Assembly: GCA_016784025.1 (NCBI GenBank)
Contig: JADHVL010000011.1
Coordinates: forward strand, 1-64,000
Direction: 5' to 3'
Source of the DNA: Fidelibacterota bacterium
Lineage (GTDB): Bacteria; Fidelibacterota; UBA8477; JABMPR01
DNA length: 64,000 bases
Every line of letters starts with the position of its first letter. The stretch's first letter is position 1. The position numbers and the translations under genes were made by a program. The notes under the pieces are model-generated. The model did no database searches and was not told where the DNA came from. It saw only the letters and a list, made by a program, of their open reading frames with translations. This document shows positions 24,258 through 33,658 of the stretch, one piece after another.

Positions 24258-24824
24258 TTACGACTTTTTCTCTTTATAGGCTGGAACCGACTTATAGTCG
24301 TGACCAATTATCATGGTGATATCTACAGAGAGACTGGCATCGGTTTCGAGGCTGACATGTTCACGACTGATACCCAATTCTTCGGCGAGTTTGAAGGCTG
24401 CATCGATATTGTCGGTTCTGGCAATGATGAGTGTATTTTCATAGTGAAAATGAGCGGCATTTTCTGTATTCAAAACATCAAAGGTTTTTGCATGTACGAT
24501 GTCTTTATACAGGGCTGCCACACCACCGATACCACATCCATTGAGGATTTCTACACTAACCTTGGTATATTTTTGCTTAGCGATCAAAGTCTCAGGGGTG
24601 GCTTCTTCAGGGATCTCAGCATAATAGCGCATCTCTTCAGCGACATTTCGGTTATTTGTGTGCCGATTCCAAAATGACCAGATAAAGGTCAGTACCAGCA
24701 CTGAAAGTGCCAGCATCAGCACATTTACCAGCATATCTGCTGATTGGGCTGGTCGTTTTTTGCGATTTTTTTTGGTTGCTCGTCTGGACTGTTTGGAAGA
24801 TTTGCTGTTAAGGACTTTTGCCAT
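24258..24824 (-). CDS. LytR C-terminal domain membrane protein
   Basis: 188 aa. The first 30 residues are very basic (KSSKQSRRATKKNRKKRPAQ), followed by one membrane helix (MLVNVLMLALSVLVLTFIW). The extracytoplasmic part from about 95 is the LytR_C fold: VSVEILNGCGIGGVAALY, DVLNTENAAHFHYENTLIIA, AFKLAEELGI. It lacks the LytR_cpsA_psr catalytic domain. It stands 57 bp before rsfS; in several phyla LytR_C and rsfS genes are neighbours. Function unknown, probably cell-envelope related. Confidence 0.75.
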   Translation of the reverse strand: MAKVLNSKSSKQSRRATKKNRKKRPAQSADMLVNVLMLALSVLVLTFIWSFWNRHTNNRNVAEEMRYYAEIPEEATPETLIAKQKYTKVSVEILNGCGIGGVAALYKDIVHAKTFDVLNTENAAHFHYENTLIIARTDNIDAAFKLAEELGISREHVSLETDASLSVDITMIIGHDYKSVPAYKEKKS

Positions 24825-24830
24825 GAAAAA

Positions 24831-25334
24831 TTAATATCCCAATCGTCTGTAAGGGTAGGGTGAATAATATCGATTATAGGTGTTTACCGGCATTCTGCTA
24901 AACCCAATTTGGAATGACATATTTTCCTTGGGTTTATACGTGACTTCGCCACTATAGAAAATGTTATCTGGACTAAAACCATTCAGAAATGAAGACTGCT
25001 CATTCATTGGTGTAATGGTTGAAAAGGGCGAGTGCATAAGACCAACTGATCCTTGAAAACTGACCTGTGGATTAATGCTATACTCAAAACTTGTTTTGAG
25101 GAGACCCATGGTCACAGCATCACTGCCAAATGAGTTTACCTGCATTGAGTAACTGTGCTGAAAATTGATTTTAGCTAGATCGATTCCAAAAAAGGAAGGA
25201 GAACCACTTGGGGTTCGAGTATTCAGACCGGGAATGTTTGGAATTTCGGCTTTGAATTGAGCTTGAACCAATAGGGGGAATATCAGAAATATGATAAATA
25301 GGGCAGTAATAAGTGGTCTTCTAACAACGTTCAT
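24831..25334 (-). CDS. Secreted hypothetical protein, 167 aa
   Basis: Signal peptide in the first 27 residues (PLITALFIIFLIFPLLVQAQ). The remainder has alternating polar/hydrophobic strands (FSYEWSTT-like, for example SFEYSINPQVSFQGSVGL and EVTYKPKENMSFQIGFSR), suggesting a small outer-membrane barrel or surface protein, ending in YRRLGY. No family recognised. Three bp after the uridylyltransferase gene and six bp before the LytR_C gene, so it is part of this operon. Confidence 0.6.
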   Translation of the reverse strand: MNVVRRPLITALFIIFLIFPLLVQAQFKAEIPNIPGLNTRTPSGSPSFFGIDLAKINFQHSYSMQVNSFGSDAVTMGLLKTSFEYSINPQVSFQGSVGLMHSPFSTITPMNEQSSFLNGFSPDNIFYSGEVTYKPKENMSFQIGFSRMPVNTYNRYYSPYPYRRLGY

Positions 25335-25337
25335 GGG

Positions 25338-26096
25338 TCACTCCTGCGAGGCTAAAATCTTCGCTTCCACTGTTTTTAATTCGTCTACAGTGTTGATACC
25401 CTGAATTTCAGCAAAAGTTTCACAGATTTCAACCCCTACCTTTGCACCTGCTTTTTGAAGCAGGGGGAGTACATCAGGGAGATAATATTCGCCCTGGGCG
25501 TTGCTATTCCCCACTTTGTTTAATTCAGCAAAGAGGTTTTGCCCATCAAAAACATAGATGCCCGAATTAATTTCAGCGATGCTAAGTTGTTTTTCAGTGG
25601 CATCCTTGTGTTCCACGACCTGATCGAAGTAATCATCTGAGGTGCGAACAACCCGTCCATATCCAGTGGGATTTTCTGCAATAGCAGTCAGTACAGTTGC
25701 CGCAAAATTGCCAGAATGATGTTTAGCCAATAAGGCGCGGAGTGTGCTCTCTCTCAACAGCGGGACATCTCCAGATAAAACGATGACATCGCCGTCAAAA
25801 TCAGCCAGAAGTTCAGCAGTTTGCAGGACGGCATGACCAGTCCCTAACTGTTGGAGCTGTTCAGCAAAAAGGACTGGCTCTGCTTTAAGTGCTTCTCGCA
25901 CAACTTCCTGCTTATGTCCAACGATGCAGATAATTTTGGTGGCAGATAAACTCTTGGCCTGATCAACAACATACTGGATCAACGGTTTTCCCAAGATGAG
26001 ATTGCATACCTTCGGGATATCATCACGTTTCATACGGGTACCTTTCCCCGCCGCCATGATCACTACTGCTAATTCTTGAGACATATTCATATCCAT
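25338..26096 (-). CDS. GlmU-like sugar nucleotidyltransferase (uridylyltransferase domain only)
   Basis: 252 aa. N-terminal VVIMAAGKGTRMKRDDIPKV is the GlmU/MobA nucleotide loop; further signatures are QLGTGHAVLQTAELL, VLSGDVPLL, and NPTGYGRVVRT, then EINSGIYVFDGQNLF. The usual C-terminal left-handed beta-helix acetyltransferase of GlmU is absent, so only UDP-GlcNAc formation from GlcNAc-1-P (or a related sugar) is expected. A second nucleotidyltransferase with some beta-helix repeats lies at 59570. It begins an operon with the secreted and LytR_C genes. Confidence 0.82.
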   Translation of the reverse strand: MDMNMSQELAVVIMAAGKGTRMKRDDIPKVCNLILGKPLIQYVVDQAKSLSATKIICIVGHKQEVVREALKAEPVLFAEQLQQLGTGHAVLQTAELLADFDGDVIVLSGDVPLLRESTLRALLAKHHSGNFAATVLTAIAENPTGYGRVVRTSDDYFDQVVEHKDATEKQLSIAEINSGIYVFDGQNLFAELNKVGNSNAQGEYYLPDVLPLLQKAGAKVGVEICETFAEIQGINTVDELKTVEAKILASQE

Positions 26097-26155
26097 CCAA
26101 GTTTATCTTGTTTCAATTTAAGAGACATACACTGAAGTGGTACGGATTTCAATAT

Positions 26156-27259
26156 CTAAACTGAATTTATGATACCACCGCCAACCACCGCTTCACCATG
26201 GAAAAAGACAGCGGATTGCCCTGGAGTAATGGCATTTTCCGGAGTCTCAAAGATGACCTGTACCTCATCATCTGATAATCGTGAAATCCTGGCAGGCTTG
26301 GCTGCATGATTGTAACGAATCTGGACATCAAGCTTTTGGTCAAAAATGAATGTTTCAGGGATGAGCCAATTGCATGAATTCACAGTAAAGTTGGTTGCTT
26401 CAGCATCTGCTTTACTTCCCACATGAACGGTGTTGGATTCAACATCAATCTTGTTTACAAAAATACGCTCGCCAGTGGCCAGGCCTAAACCTTTGCGCTG
26501 ACCTACTGTGTAATTGTGAATCCCCTGATGTTCACCAATCACCTCACCATCGGAGTTGACAAATTCCCCCTTAGGGGCTGCCTCGATCACTTCTGGATAC
26601 TGCTCAGAAAGGAATCGTCGATAGTCATTATCTGGCACAAAACAAATTTCCATGCTTTCTGGAGTATCGGCGGTTCTCATGTCAGCTTTGGCAGCCTGCT
26701 CACGAACTTCCTGTTTGGAGAGATCACCCAGAGGGAAAAGGGTTCGATCAAGCTCTTCAGGGCGAATACCCCACAACACATATGATTGATCTTTAACTTG
26801 ATCCTTGCCTCTACCGACTACCCATTTTCCTGAGGCTTCGTGCTTTACTTTTCTGGCATAGTGTCCCGTGGCCAGATATTGAACCCCCAGATCATCAAGC
26901 TTGTTAAGCAGGGCATGCCACTTGATTTCAGTGTTGCATATGATACATGGATTGGGTGTTCGGCCGGCCTTGTATTCAGATACAAAATTCTGAATCACAA
27001 TCTCCTTGAATTCAGCCGACATATCCAGCGTATAGTGGGGGATACCCAAAGATGCACACTCAGCTTTGGCATTGTTGATATCATCAAGAGAACAACAGTT
27101 GCTATCGTGGGTAGGTCTTCCACCAGTGTCGATATATCCCCAAAGCTTCATGGTGACACCCATAACATCATAACCCTGATCCACCAGCAATCTGGCTGCC
27201 AGAGAACTATCCACACCACCACTCATGGCGATGACCACTTTTTTATCTTTTGATTCCAT
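26156..27259 (-). CDS. mnmA: tRNA-specific 2-thiouridylase MnmA
   Basis: 367 aa. Makes 2-thiouridine at the wobble position of tRNA Lys/Glu/Gln using sulfur from a cysteine desulfurase. ATP-binding P-loop MSGGVDSSLAARLL, catalytic cysteines in PNPCIICNTEIKW and ESMEICFVPDNDY, LATGHYAR, and a C-terminal beta-barrel ending AVVGGGII. The start overlaps the desulfurase stop by one base (TAATG), so sulfur donor and acceptor are coupled. Confidence 0.95.
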   Translation of the reverse strand: MESKDKKVVIAMSGGVDSSLAARLLVDQGYDVMGVTMKLWGYIDTGGRPTHDSNCCSLDDINNAKAECASLGIPHYTLDMSAEFKEIVIQNFVSEYKAGRTPNPCIICNTEIKWHALLNKLDDLGVQYLATGHYARKVKHEASGKWVVGRGKDQVKDQSYVLWGIRPEELDRTLFPLGDLSKQEVREQAAKADMRTADTPESMEICFVPDNDYRRFLSEQYPEVIEAAPKGEFVNSDGEVIGEHQGIHNYTVGQRKGLGLATGERIFVNKIDVESNTVHVGSKADAEATNFTVNSCNWLIPETFIFDQKLDVQIRYNHAAKPARISRLSDDEVQVIFETPENAITPGQSAVFFHGEAVVGGGIINSV

Positions 27260-28413
27260 TATTTTGCTTCTCTATATATTGAAGTGACGATCTGCTTGAG
27301 CTCTCTGCAGAAGTCATCTATTTCATGTCTGGTTGTTTCTATTCCCATGGAAATGCGCAAGCTTGCCTGGGCCAGATTTTCATCCAACCCCAGGGCAGTC
27401 AGCACATGTGATGGTGCCTGTGAGCCAGAGCTGCAAGCAGCACCATTTGATACAGCAATATTTTGCATATCCAGTCTTATAAAAAGCGCTTCACCGTCAA
27501 TATGTCTAAAGGAGCAACTCAATATGTTGGGTGTGTATTGCTTCCCGAATCGATTGATCTGGATTCCTGGCAATACTTTCAACTGCTTTTCAATATGTAT
27601 TGATAGCTCGTCATACTTTTTAGCGTTTACATCCAGATGACCAGCGTGGTATTTGATGGCTGTGGCCAGAGCTACTCCGCCCATGTGATTCTGTGTGCCT
27701 GCTCGCACATTTTGTTCCTGACTTCCACCAAAACTGGTTCTGGAGATGGCCTGCCCTTTTCGCAGATAGAGGACACCTATACCTGCCGGGGCTCCCAGCT
27801 TATGACCTGAAAGCGCCAGGGAGTCTATTTCTGAGTTTTGCATCTGTATGGGGATATGCCCAAATGCCTGTACGGCATCACAATGAAATCTGATCCCCCG
27901 CTTCTGGGCTATTTGAGCAAGTTCTTCTACTGGATGCATAAGTCCAGTCTCGTTGTTTACCCACATAAAGCTGGCTAGAATTGTGTCATCGGTAATACTG
28001 GCTCGGAATTCCTCTGGGTCAACATCGCCGTTTTTATCGACGTTGAGATAAGTGACTTGAAACCCATTTTTCTCAAGTGCTTTGTAGCTTTCCAAAACGG
28101 AGGGATGTTCAGTTGCGCAGGTGATGATATGAAGACCTTTATTCCTCAAGGCTTCCGCAGTTCCCAGAATGGCCAGGTTGTTGGCTTCAGTTGCTCCAGA
28201 TGTAAACAGAATTTCACTTGAATTGCATCCCAGAATCTCTGCTATACTCGTACGAGCCTCGTCCAGAGTTGCAGCCGAACGACGACCATCCTGATGTATA
28301 CTGGAGGGATTTGTCATACCCGAATCAAGCCAATCCGAAATGCGGTCTTTAACATCGGGGAGCAGATTGGTCCCCGAGGCATGATCCAGATATATGGTGC
28401 TACTTCTTTTCAT
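27259..28413 (-). CDS. Cysteine desulfurase (NifS/IscS-like)
   Basis: 384 aa, class V aminotransferase fold with PLP. Shows YLDHASGTNLL near the start, TSGATEANNLAILG, the PLP Lys in LALSGHKLGAPAGIG, and the active Cys in SNGAACSSGSQAPSHVL. This short-loop form is typical of the group I desulfurases (NifS/IscS). No iscU or nifU gene follows, and the fused junction with mnmA points to tRNA thiolation rather than Fe-S assembly as its main task. Confidence 0.9.
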   Translation of the reverse strand: MKRSSTIYLDHASGTNLLPDVKDRISDWLDSGMTNPSSIHQDGRRSAATLDEARTSIAEILGCNSSEILFTSGATEANNLAILGTAEALRNKGLHIITCATEHPSVLESYKALEKNGFQVTYLNVDKNGDVDPEEFRASITDDTILASFMWVNNETGLMHPVEELAQIAQKRGIRFHCDAVQAFGHIPIQMQNSEIDSLALSGHKLGAPAGIGVLYLRKGQAISRTSFGGSQEQNVRAGTQNHMGGVALATAIKYHAGHLDVNAKKYDELSIHIEKQLKVLPGIQINRFGKQYTPNILSCSFRHIDGEALFIRLDMQNIAVSNGAACSSGSQAPSHVLTALGLDENLAQASLRISMGIETTRHEIDDFCRELKQIVTSIYREAK

Positions 28414-28577
28414 CGTCTGAACATAGTTGAAAGGGGGGCCTGAGGGAATAAAGAATGAAGGGATTGTGAGCCAGAGAAAAATGGATCAATCAGAAGTGGC
28501 AAGAATTCATCAATCCCTGTTTTCCTCGTTTTCATGCTTCTTTAAACTTCAATCCCGCTTAATTTCCTGGCACTGAT

Positions 28578-29951
28578 ATGAAAGATCTACACCTACATAT
28601 TGACACTGTAAGACGCCTGCTTCGACGCCATGCCAAGAGCAATCTTGAGAATATGCTGGCCAAGATGCATGCCGCAGAATTGGCACTAATCTTTCGTCAC
28701 ATCAGCCCAGAAGAGCGTAATGAGGCTTTTTTAACCATATCTGATGTAGATCACGCAGCAGCGGTGATGTCTGAGATGGACGAGCACCTCATCGAGGAGC
28801 TGATTACAGAGATTCCCATCGAAAAAACCATGCTCCTCATGAAGGCCATGTCCCCAGATGATGAAGCCGATATACTGCAATTACTCCCGGAGGAACTAGC
28901 TGAAGACATCCTGAATCGTCTAAAATCCAGTGAGTCAGAAGAGATGGAAACGCTTATGGCGTATCCTGAGAATTCGGCCGGTGGATTGATGATTCCAGAT
29001 GTGTTTGCCCTCCACGAAGATATTACCGTAGGGGAGGCCATTGCTTCTATTCAGAATCAGGATGAACAAGAGATGGTTTTTTACCTCTATGTGGTAGATG
29101 ATCGTCAGCATCTTGTAGGCGTTATATCCTTACGTGATTTGATTACTTCTAAGCCAACAAAAAAGCTGAGCGAGATGATGATCACTCGGGTCCATTCAGT
29201 GAATCCATTGACGGATCAAGAAGAAGTAGCTCAGATCGTCTCTCGTTACAATATCCTGGCTGTTCCAGTGGTGGATGATGGGAACAAACTTATGGGTATC
29301 ATTACTGTGGATGATGTCATCGATGTCATTCGTGAAGAAGCCACAGAAGACTTCCTGCAAATGGCTGGAGCCGGTCGTGACCGTGATATTCTGATGAAAA
29401 GTGCCTTATCAAATGCCAAGACACGTGTGCCATGGCTGTTTGCCAGTTGGATGGGTGGTATGCTGGTTGCCAGCATTATTACTACCTATGAGGAAACTCT
29501 GGGACAGGTGCTTGCTCTCATGGCATTTTTACCCATAATTATCGGTATGGCCGGTAACGTTGGAACTCAAACAGCAACGATTATAGTGCGTGGAATTGCC
29601 ACAGGACGTGTTTCCACCACGAATGCCCTGAAGCTGGTGTTTAAAGAATTGCAGGTGGGTTTTCTCCTGGGTGGACTTTATGGATTACTCCTGGGCGGCG
29701 CAGGTTATTTGCTAAGTTATATTGGCTATATGGATGTTGGTGTGATGACATCAGTCGAATTAGGTGTGACCGTCGGTCTGGGCATCATTCTATCCATGGC
29801 AACGGCAGCCTTTGTGGGTGCCCTGGTTCCTGTTCTGCTTCATCGGATTAATCTGGATCCAGCCGTCGCAACAGGTCCCTTTGTTACAACCAGCGTTGAT
29901 ATCCTTGGTGTTGTGGTTTACTTCATCGTTGCCGGATTTTTTATACTCTAA
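28578..29951 (+). CDS. mgtE: Magnesium transporter MgtE
   Basis: 457 aa. N-terminal superhelix domain (1-130), two CBS domains (about 135-255, with VVDDRQHLVGVISLRDL and VVDDGNKLMGIITVDDV), and a C-terminal five-helix membrane domain (from 275) containing IIGMAGNVGTQTATI and DILGVVVYF. MgtE forms dimers with Mg2+ flux gated by binding in the cytoplasmic domains. The gene is divergent from the desulfurase. No riboswitch-like structure was recognised in the 164-bp gap. Confidence 0.95.
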   Translation: MKDLHLHIDTVRRLLRRHAKSNLENMLAKMHAAELALIFRHISPEERNEAFLTISDVDHAAAVMSEMDEHLIEELITEIPIEKTMLLMKAMSPDDEADILQLLPEELAEDILNRLKSSESEEMETLMAYPENSAGGLMIPDVFALHEDITVGEAIASIQNQDEQEMVFYLYVVDDRQHLVGVISLRDLITSKPTKKLSEMMITRVHSVNPLTDQEEVAQIVSRYNILAVPVVDDGNKLMGIITVDDVIDVIREEATEDFLQMAGAGRDRDILMKSALSNAKTRVPWLFASWMGGMLVASIITTYEETLGQVLALMAFLPIIIGMAGNVGTQTATIIVRGIATGRVSTTNALKLVFKELQVGFLLGGLYGLLLGGAGYLLSYIGYMDVGVMTSVELGVTVGLGIILSMATAAFVGALVPVLLHRINLDPAVATGPFVTTSVDILGVVVYFIVAGFFIL

Positions 29952-29956
29952 AATCA

Positions 29957-31057
29957 ATGCTCCCCTTTATAGGATTTCTGCTGATTCTCGGGGCTGTTCC
30001 CTATTTCACATTTGTGGTAATCATGATTCTGGGTCTTCGGAAAGCCAGGCCAACCCCCCCATCAAATAAATTACCCAGGGTTGCTGTCATCGTAGCAGCC
30101 CGGGATGAAGCACACAATCTTCCAGATCTCCTCGATGATCTCCTTGCTCAAAATTATGCTGGCGATCATTCCTTCATTATCGCCGATGATCGTTCCATCG
30201 ATGATACCTGGAGTCTTATCCACAAGTTTAGTAAAGCACATCCTCAATTCATTGCCGTTCGTATTGTAGAAGCGTCTTCAGAGATGACAGGCAAGAAAAA
30301 TGCACTCACCCAATGCATTAAAAACACAACAGCATCCATACTCATTGAGACAGATGCGGACTGTCGTATGGGTCCTGAATGGTTAAGCTCCATAGTGTCA
30401 GAGTTTGAGGAGGACACAGGAATCGTCGTTGGTTTTTCCAGCGTCAGAAATAGATCGGTTTTTGCCATTTATCAGGCTCTGGACTTTTTAGGGATCATGA
30501 TGACCAACGCGGGCATGATGCAGCATGGCAAAGCCTGGAGTGGGTCAGGACAGAACCTGGCCTTTAAAAGGGTTCATTTTACCTCAATTGGTGGATTTAC
30601 CGGAGATCCAAACCAGAGCATTGGCGATGACTTTTACCTCGTGCAAAAGATCGGCAAGCTCAAGGGAGTTAAGGCAAAATTCTCCTGGAATCCCAATAGC
30701 TTTGTAACGACAGCTCCAGCAGATTCCTTCGGTGCTTTTTATCGACAGAGAAAACGTTGGGCCTCTGATTCGCGGGGACTCCACCGCAAGGATCCTCTCT
30801 TCTTCTTGTTCCTTGCCTCAGCTTTTGTTTTAAATACAGCCATTCTACTACAAATATTGAGTCTGCAGTTTTCTACTCTGTTCTTCTTGATTGTGGGGCT
30901 AAAATTTTGTCTCGAAATCACCATTCTCATAATTGGGCTTCAAAAAATGAATCGATTGGCTGATATTGGGGTGTTTCTGTTATGGTTTATGATCCAGCCC
31001 CTCTACATCCCCGTCATGGGTATCTCAGGCTTAATTGGTAAGGTGCCCTGGAAATGA
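29957..31057 (+). CDS. Membrane glycosyltransferase, family 2
   Basis: 366 aa. N-terminal membrane helix, then GT-A fold: VAVIVAARDEAHNLPDLL, DDRSIDDT (nucleotide Asp), ILIETDADCRMGPEW (DxD-type), and the acceptor site motif FYRQRKRWASDSRG (Q-x-x-R-W). Three or more helices at the C-terminus. Resembles processive beta-glycosyltransferases (GT2). The acceptor is unknown; a lipid or polysaccharide is likely. The gene starts 5 bp after mgtE and overlaps the following DUF3108 gene. Confidence 0.85.
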   Translation: MLPFIGFLLILGAVPYFTFVVIMILGLRKARPTPPSNKLPRVAVIVAARDEAHNLPDLLDDLLAQNYAGDHSFIIADDRSIDDTWSLIHKFSKAHPQFIAVRIVEASSEMTGKKNALTQCIKNTTASILIETDADCRMGPEWLSSIVSEFEEDTGIVVGFSSVRNRSVFAIYQALDFLGIMMTNAGMMQHGKAWSGSGQNLAFKRVHFTSIGGFTGDPNQSIGDDFYLVQKIGKLKGVKAKFSWNPNSFVTTAPADSFGAFYRQRKRWASDSRGLHRKDPLFFLFLASAFVLNTAILLQILSLQFSTLFFLIVGLKFCLEITILIIGLQKMNRLADIGVFLLWFMIQPLYIPVMGISGLIGKVPWK

Positions 31058-31809
31058 GAGGCATCGAGCGTGTGAATCCTTTCTCGCGATTTCTCATGAC
31101 TATCCTGCTCATCACAGGTCTCAATGGACAAGGTCTGGCAGGTGATAAGACAGTCATCCCTTATGAGGCTTCTTATCTGGGTGTTGCTCTGCTGAACATG
31201 ACCTTGACCTGGGAAGACCTGGATAGTACGGTTCAAATCACCTATGACAATCAACTCAAACCCTTTATTGCCTACTTTCATCCCATCCACAATATTTACC
31301 GTGTTCGTTTTAATAAAGAGAGTTATGAACCCTTGTCCTGGTCAAAAAAGGTCTCAGAGGGTTCCATGAGTTTTCTGCTAGAAGCAAATCGGTCGGCTGA
31401 TGGTCTGAATGTGAATTATTCAAACGGAGAACTCAGATCCTTTCCATCTGATGCGCTTACCGTATTTTCGGCAACGCATTTCCTGGCATCCAAGGCCAAT
31501 ACCCCAAGCTTCTTCCCAAGAGATCTAAAGGTCTTTATTGATGGTGAAATATGGAATGCCACTGCCAGCCGTTATTCTGCAACTCAACCACACCCTGAAA
31601 TAAAACTGGCACCCCAGCAGATATTGATCCAGACCGATCTTCACTATGTAGCCGGGGACAGGGTTATGGTTGAAAATGATATCCTCATGGATGTCATTGC
31701 CAGCGAAGGAACACAGTTCATGCTCTGGGTGGAGCGCGATGGCAGCTATAGCAAGGCTCAATTTGGCAAATTCCCCAAGGCAGTGGTCTTAAAACGCCTA
31801 AAGAAATAG
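31054..31809 (+). CDS. DUF3108-like secreted protein
   Basis: 251 aa, ATGA overlap with the glycosyltransferase. Signal peptide of about 29 residues (FLMTILLITGLNGQGLAG). The mature part begins IPYEASYLGVALLNMTLTW, followed by FNKESYEPLSWSKKVSEG, as in DUF3108 envelope proteins. The role is unknown; the coupling to a glycosyltransferase suggests lipid or polysaccharide handling in the periplasm. Confidence 0.55.
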   Translation: MRGIERVNPFSRFLMTILLITGLNGQGLAGDKTVIPYEASYLGVALLNMTLTWEDLDSTVQITYDNQLKPFIAYFHPIHNIYRVRFNKESYEPLSWSKKVSEGSMSFLLEANRSADGLNVNYSNGELRSFPSDALTVFSATHFLASKANTPSFFPRDLKVFIDGEIWNATASRYSATQPHPEIKLAPQQILIQTDLHYVAGDRVMVENDILMDVIASEGTQFMLWVERDGSYSKAQFGKFPKAVVLKRLKK

Positions 31810-31857
31810 CACCCCCGATCCAGAGAAAACAAACATCTTAGATAACAGCCTTAAAGT

Positions 31858-31876
31858 GAAAGATTGTCAATCTTTC
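31858..31876. repeat. 19-bp palindrome before the metalloprotease gene
   Basis: GAAAGATTG-T-CAATCTTTC is perfect around one base. It precedes a promoter-like TTGACT-16-TATCTT (31892-31919) and may be an operator. Confidence 0.4.
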
Positions 31877-31891
31877 GTGATCTCAAATATT

Positions 31892-31919
31892 TTGACTTCA
31901 CAACAGGTCAGGTTATCTT
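31892..31919 (+). promoter_or_regulatory. Sigma-70-like promoter candidate
   Basis: TTGACT, 16-bp spacer, TATCTT, about 36 bp before the metalloprotease start. Matches are 5 of 6 and 4 of 6 to the consensus. Confidence 0.35.
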
Positions 31920-31955
31920 GCAGTTCTAAAATGGAACCATACTTAGGAGCTACGA

Positions 31956-33629
31956 ATGTTAAATAGATTATTAATTATTATCTCATTACTTGTGACAGGC
32001 AATCTTTTGGCCTCAACCACGTTGACTGCCATCGAAGAGGCTTTTAAACGCGGTGAATTGACTCAGGATGAGAGAATATTGAATAAAGTTTATGCCATGT
32101 TGCAACCTGATCTCCTTGATGTTCGCTTCCAGGATATTGAGACGGGGCCAATTAAATGTGGAACCCCCATTTTAATTGAGTATGAAGCTTTGCAACCTGA
32201 GCTGGCCCAATCCACCATCGATATTATTGAAGACCTTCTTCTGCCCAGCGTTGATGGTCTGCGGGAGACCTTTATCAGCCCGGGAGGCCACTTTTCTTTT
32301 AACTACGCCACCACGGGAACAAACGCAGTTCCAGCGACTGATTCTGATGTGAGCGGTGTTCCTGATTTTGTTGAATGGGCAGCCACATATCTGGATTATA
32401 CCTGGGCTCAAGAAGTCGATAGCGCCGGATTTGCTGGGCCAAATCATGTTGGCGGTGATGGCTTTTATAACGTTTCCTTCGAAAACATGGGTCCCTATGG
32501 ATACTGTACCACCAGTTCAGTTGACGGTTCAGAGCTTACACGCCTGGTTTTACATAACTCATATATAGGCTTTGGGGCAAATCAGGATCCGGAAGGTAAT
32601 GTCAAAGGCGCCATGAAGGTCACCTGTGCCCACGAATTCAAGCACGCAAGTCAGCGCTCGGAGTCCAGTTGGTCAGAAGGTGGCTGGGTGGAACTGGATG
32701 CTACCTGGGCCGAAGAGTTTGTCTACGATTATGTCAATGACTCCATGCTCAACTTCATGGGTTCTGGCGATCCTTATTCACATCCACATTGGGGTCTTGA
32801 TCATGGCGGTACAGGTTCATATGAAGATTATGCCTGGGAGGATTTTATGCATCAGAGGTTTGATGATAATTCGTATAACCTGGCACCCATCCTGGAATAT
32901 TTCTGGAACTGGCGTCAGACCCATACAACCCAGAATGTTATGGAGAGCTATGGACAGGCATTAACCCAATATGGCAGCTCACTCCAAGAGGCTTTTGGTG
33001 AATATGTTGTCTGGAATTTTTTCACAGGTTCTCGTGCCGTCATGGCTGACGGAATCAGTCAATTTGGCTATGATGAAGCTGGAATCACTGGGTATCCAAC
33101 AGCCACCCTGGCCTTTACACACAATAGCTATCCTGTAACCTCAAGTGTGACAGGGATCGAAAATTTAGGATCAAAAATGATCCGCTTAAATACCTCTAAT
33201 CAACTTGGTCTGGAGATCGATTTTGACGGCCAGGATGGTGTACAAATGTCCGCAATGTGGGCCATTCGACAAGATGATAATACAGTTGATTGGGGCTCCA
33301 TTGATTTGGATGGCAGTAACAATGGTTCAATTGTATTGGATGTGAGGGATGCCACTATGGCTGCCTTGATTCCTGTCGTCACTCAAATAACAGGGAATAC
33401 TTACGGAGCCAGTTATACAATTGAGCGAAATTCACTGGCTGAATGTGATCCAGGTGATATCAATGATGATAGTAGTCTTGATGTATCTGATCTGGTCCGT
33501 CTTGTTGCAATTATTCTCGGAAACGGTCTTCCACCCAACGATGTGGAACTGTGTGCCGCTGATGTAAATGAAGATGGTCAATCAAATATTCAGGATGTAA
33601 TCACTCTGGTAGACAATATCATCCAGTAG
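31956..33629 (+). CDS. Secreted zincin metalloprotease with dockerin-like tail
   Basis: 557 aa with signal peptide (residues 1-20). The central part is similar to the MXAN_6640-type secreted metalloproteases: HEFKH in VTCAHEFKHASQ is an H-E-x-x-H zinc site, and an acidic residue in ELDATWAEE may be the third ligand. A repeated Ca-binding tail at about 500-557 (DINDDSSLDVSDLV and DVNEDGQSNIQDVI) is dockerin-like. No cohesin is in the window; dockerin-like tails are common on secreted proteins in this bacterial group and need not imply a cellulosome. Divergence from classical families leaves the substrate unknown. Confidence 0.65.
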   Translation: MLNRLLIIISLLVTGNLLASTTLTAIEEAFKRGELTQDERILNKVYAMLQPDLLDVRFQDIETGPIKCGTPILIEYEALQPELAQSTIDIIEDLLLPSVDGLRETFISPGGHFSFNYATTGTNAVPATDSDVSGVPDFVEWAATYLDYTWAQEVDSAGFAGPNHVGGDGFYNVSFENMGPYGYCTTSSVDGSELTRLVLHNSYIGFGANQDPEGNVKGAMKVTCAHEFKHASQRSESSWSEGGWVELDATWAEEFVYDYVNDSMLNFMGSGDPYSHPHWGLDHGGTGSYEDYAWEDFMHQRFDDNSYNLAPILEYFWNWRQTHTTQNVMESYGQALTQYGSSLQEAFGEYVVWNFFTGSRAVMADGISQFGYDEAGITGYPTATLAFTHNSYPVTSSVTGIENLGSKMIRLNTSNQLGLEIDFDGQDGVQMSAMWAIRQDDNTVDWGSIDLDGSNNGSIVLDVRDATMAALIPVVTQITGNTYGASYTIERNSLAECDPGDINDDSSLDVSDLVRLVAIILGNGLPPNDVELCAADVNEDGQSNIQDVITLVDNIIQ

Positions 33630-33658
33630 AATAACTGAGCGACTATTACGAGGTCATT

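Noticed and set aside
24697-24712. Sigma-54-like TGGCACTTTCAGTGCT on the minus strand
   Set aside because: It is inside the LytR_C coding region and has no gene start nearby.
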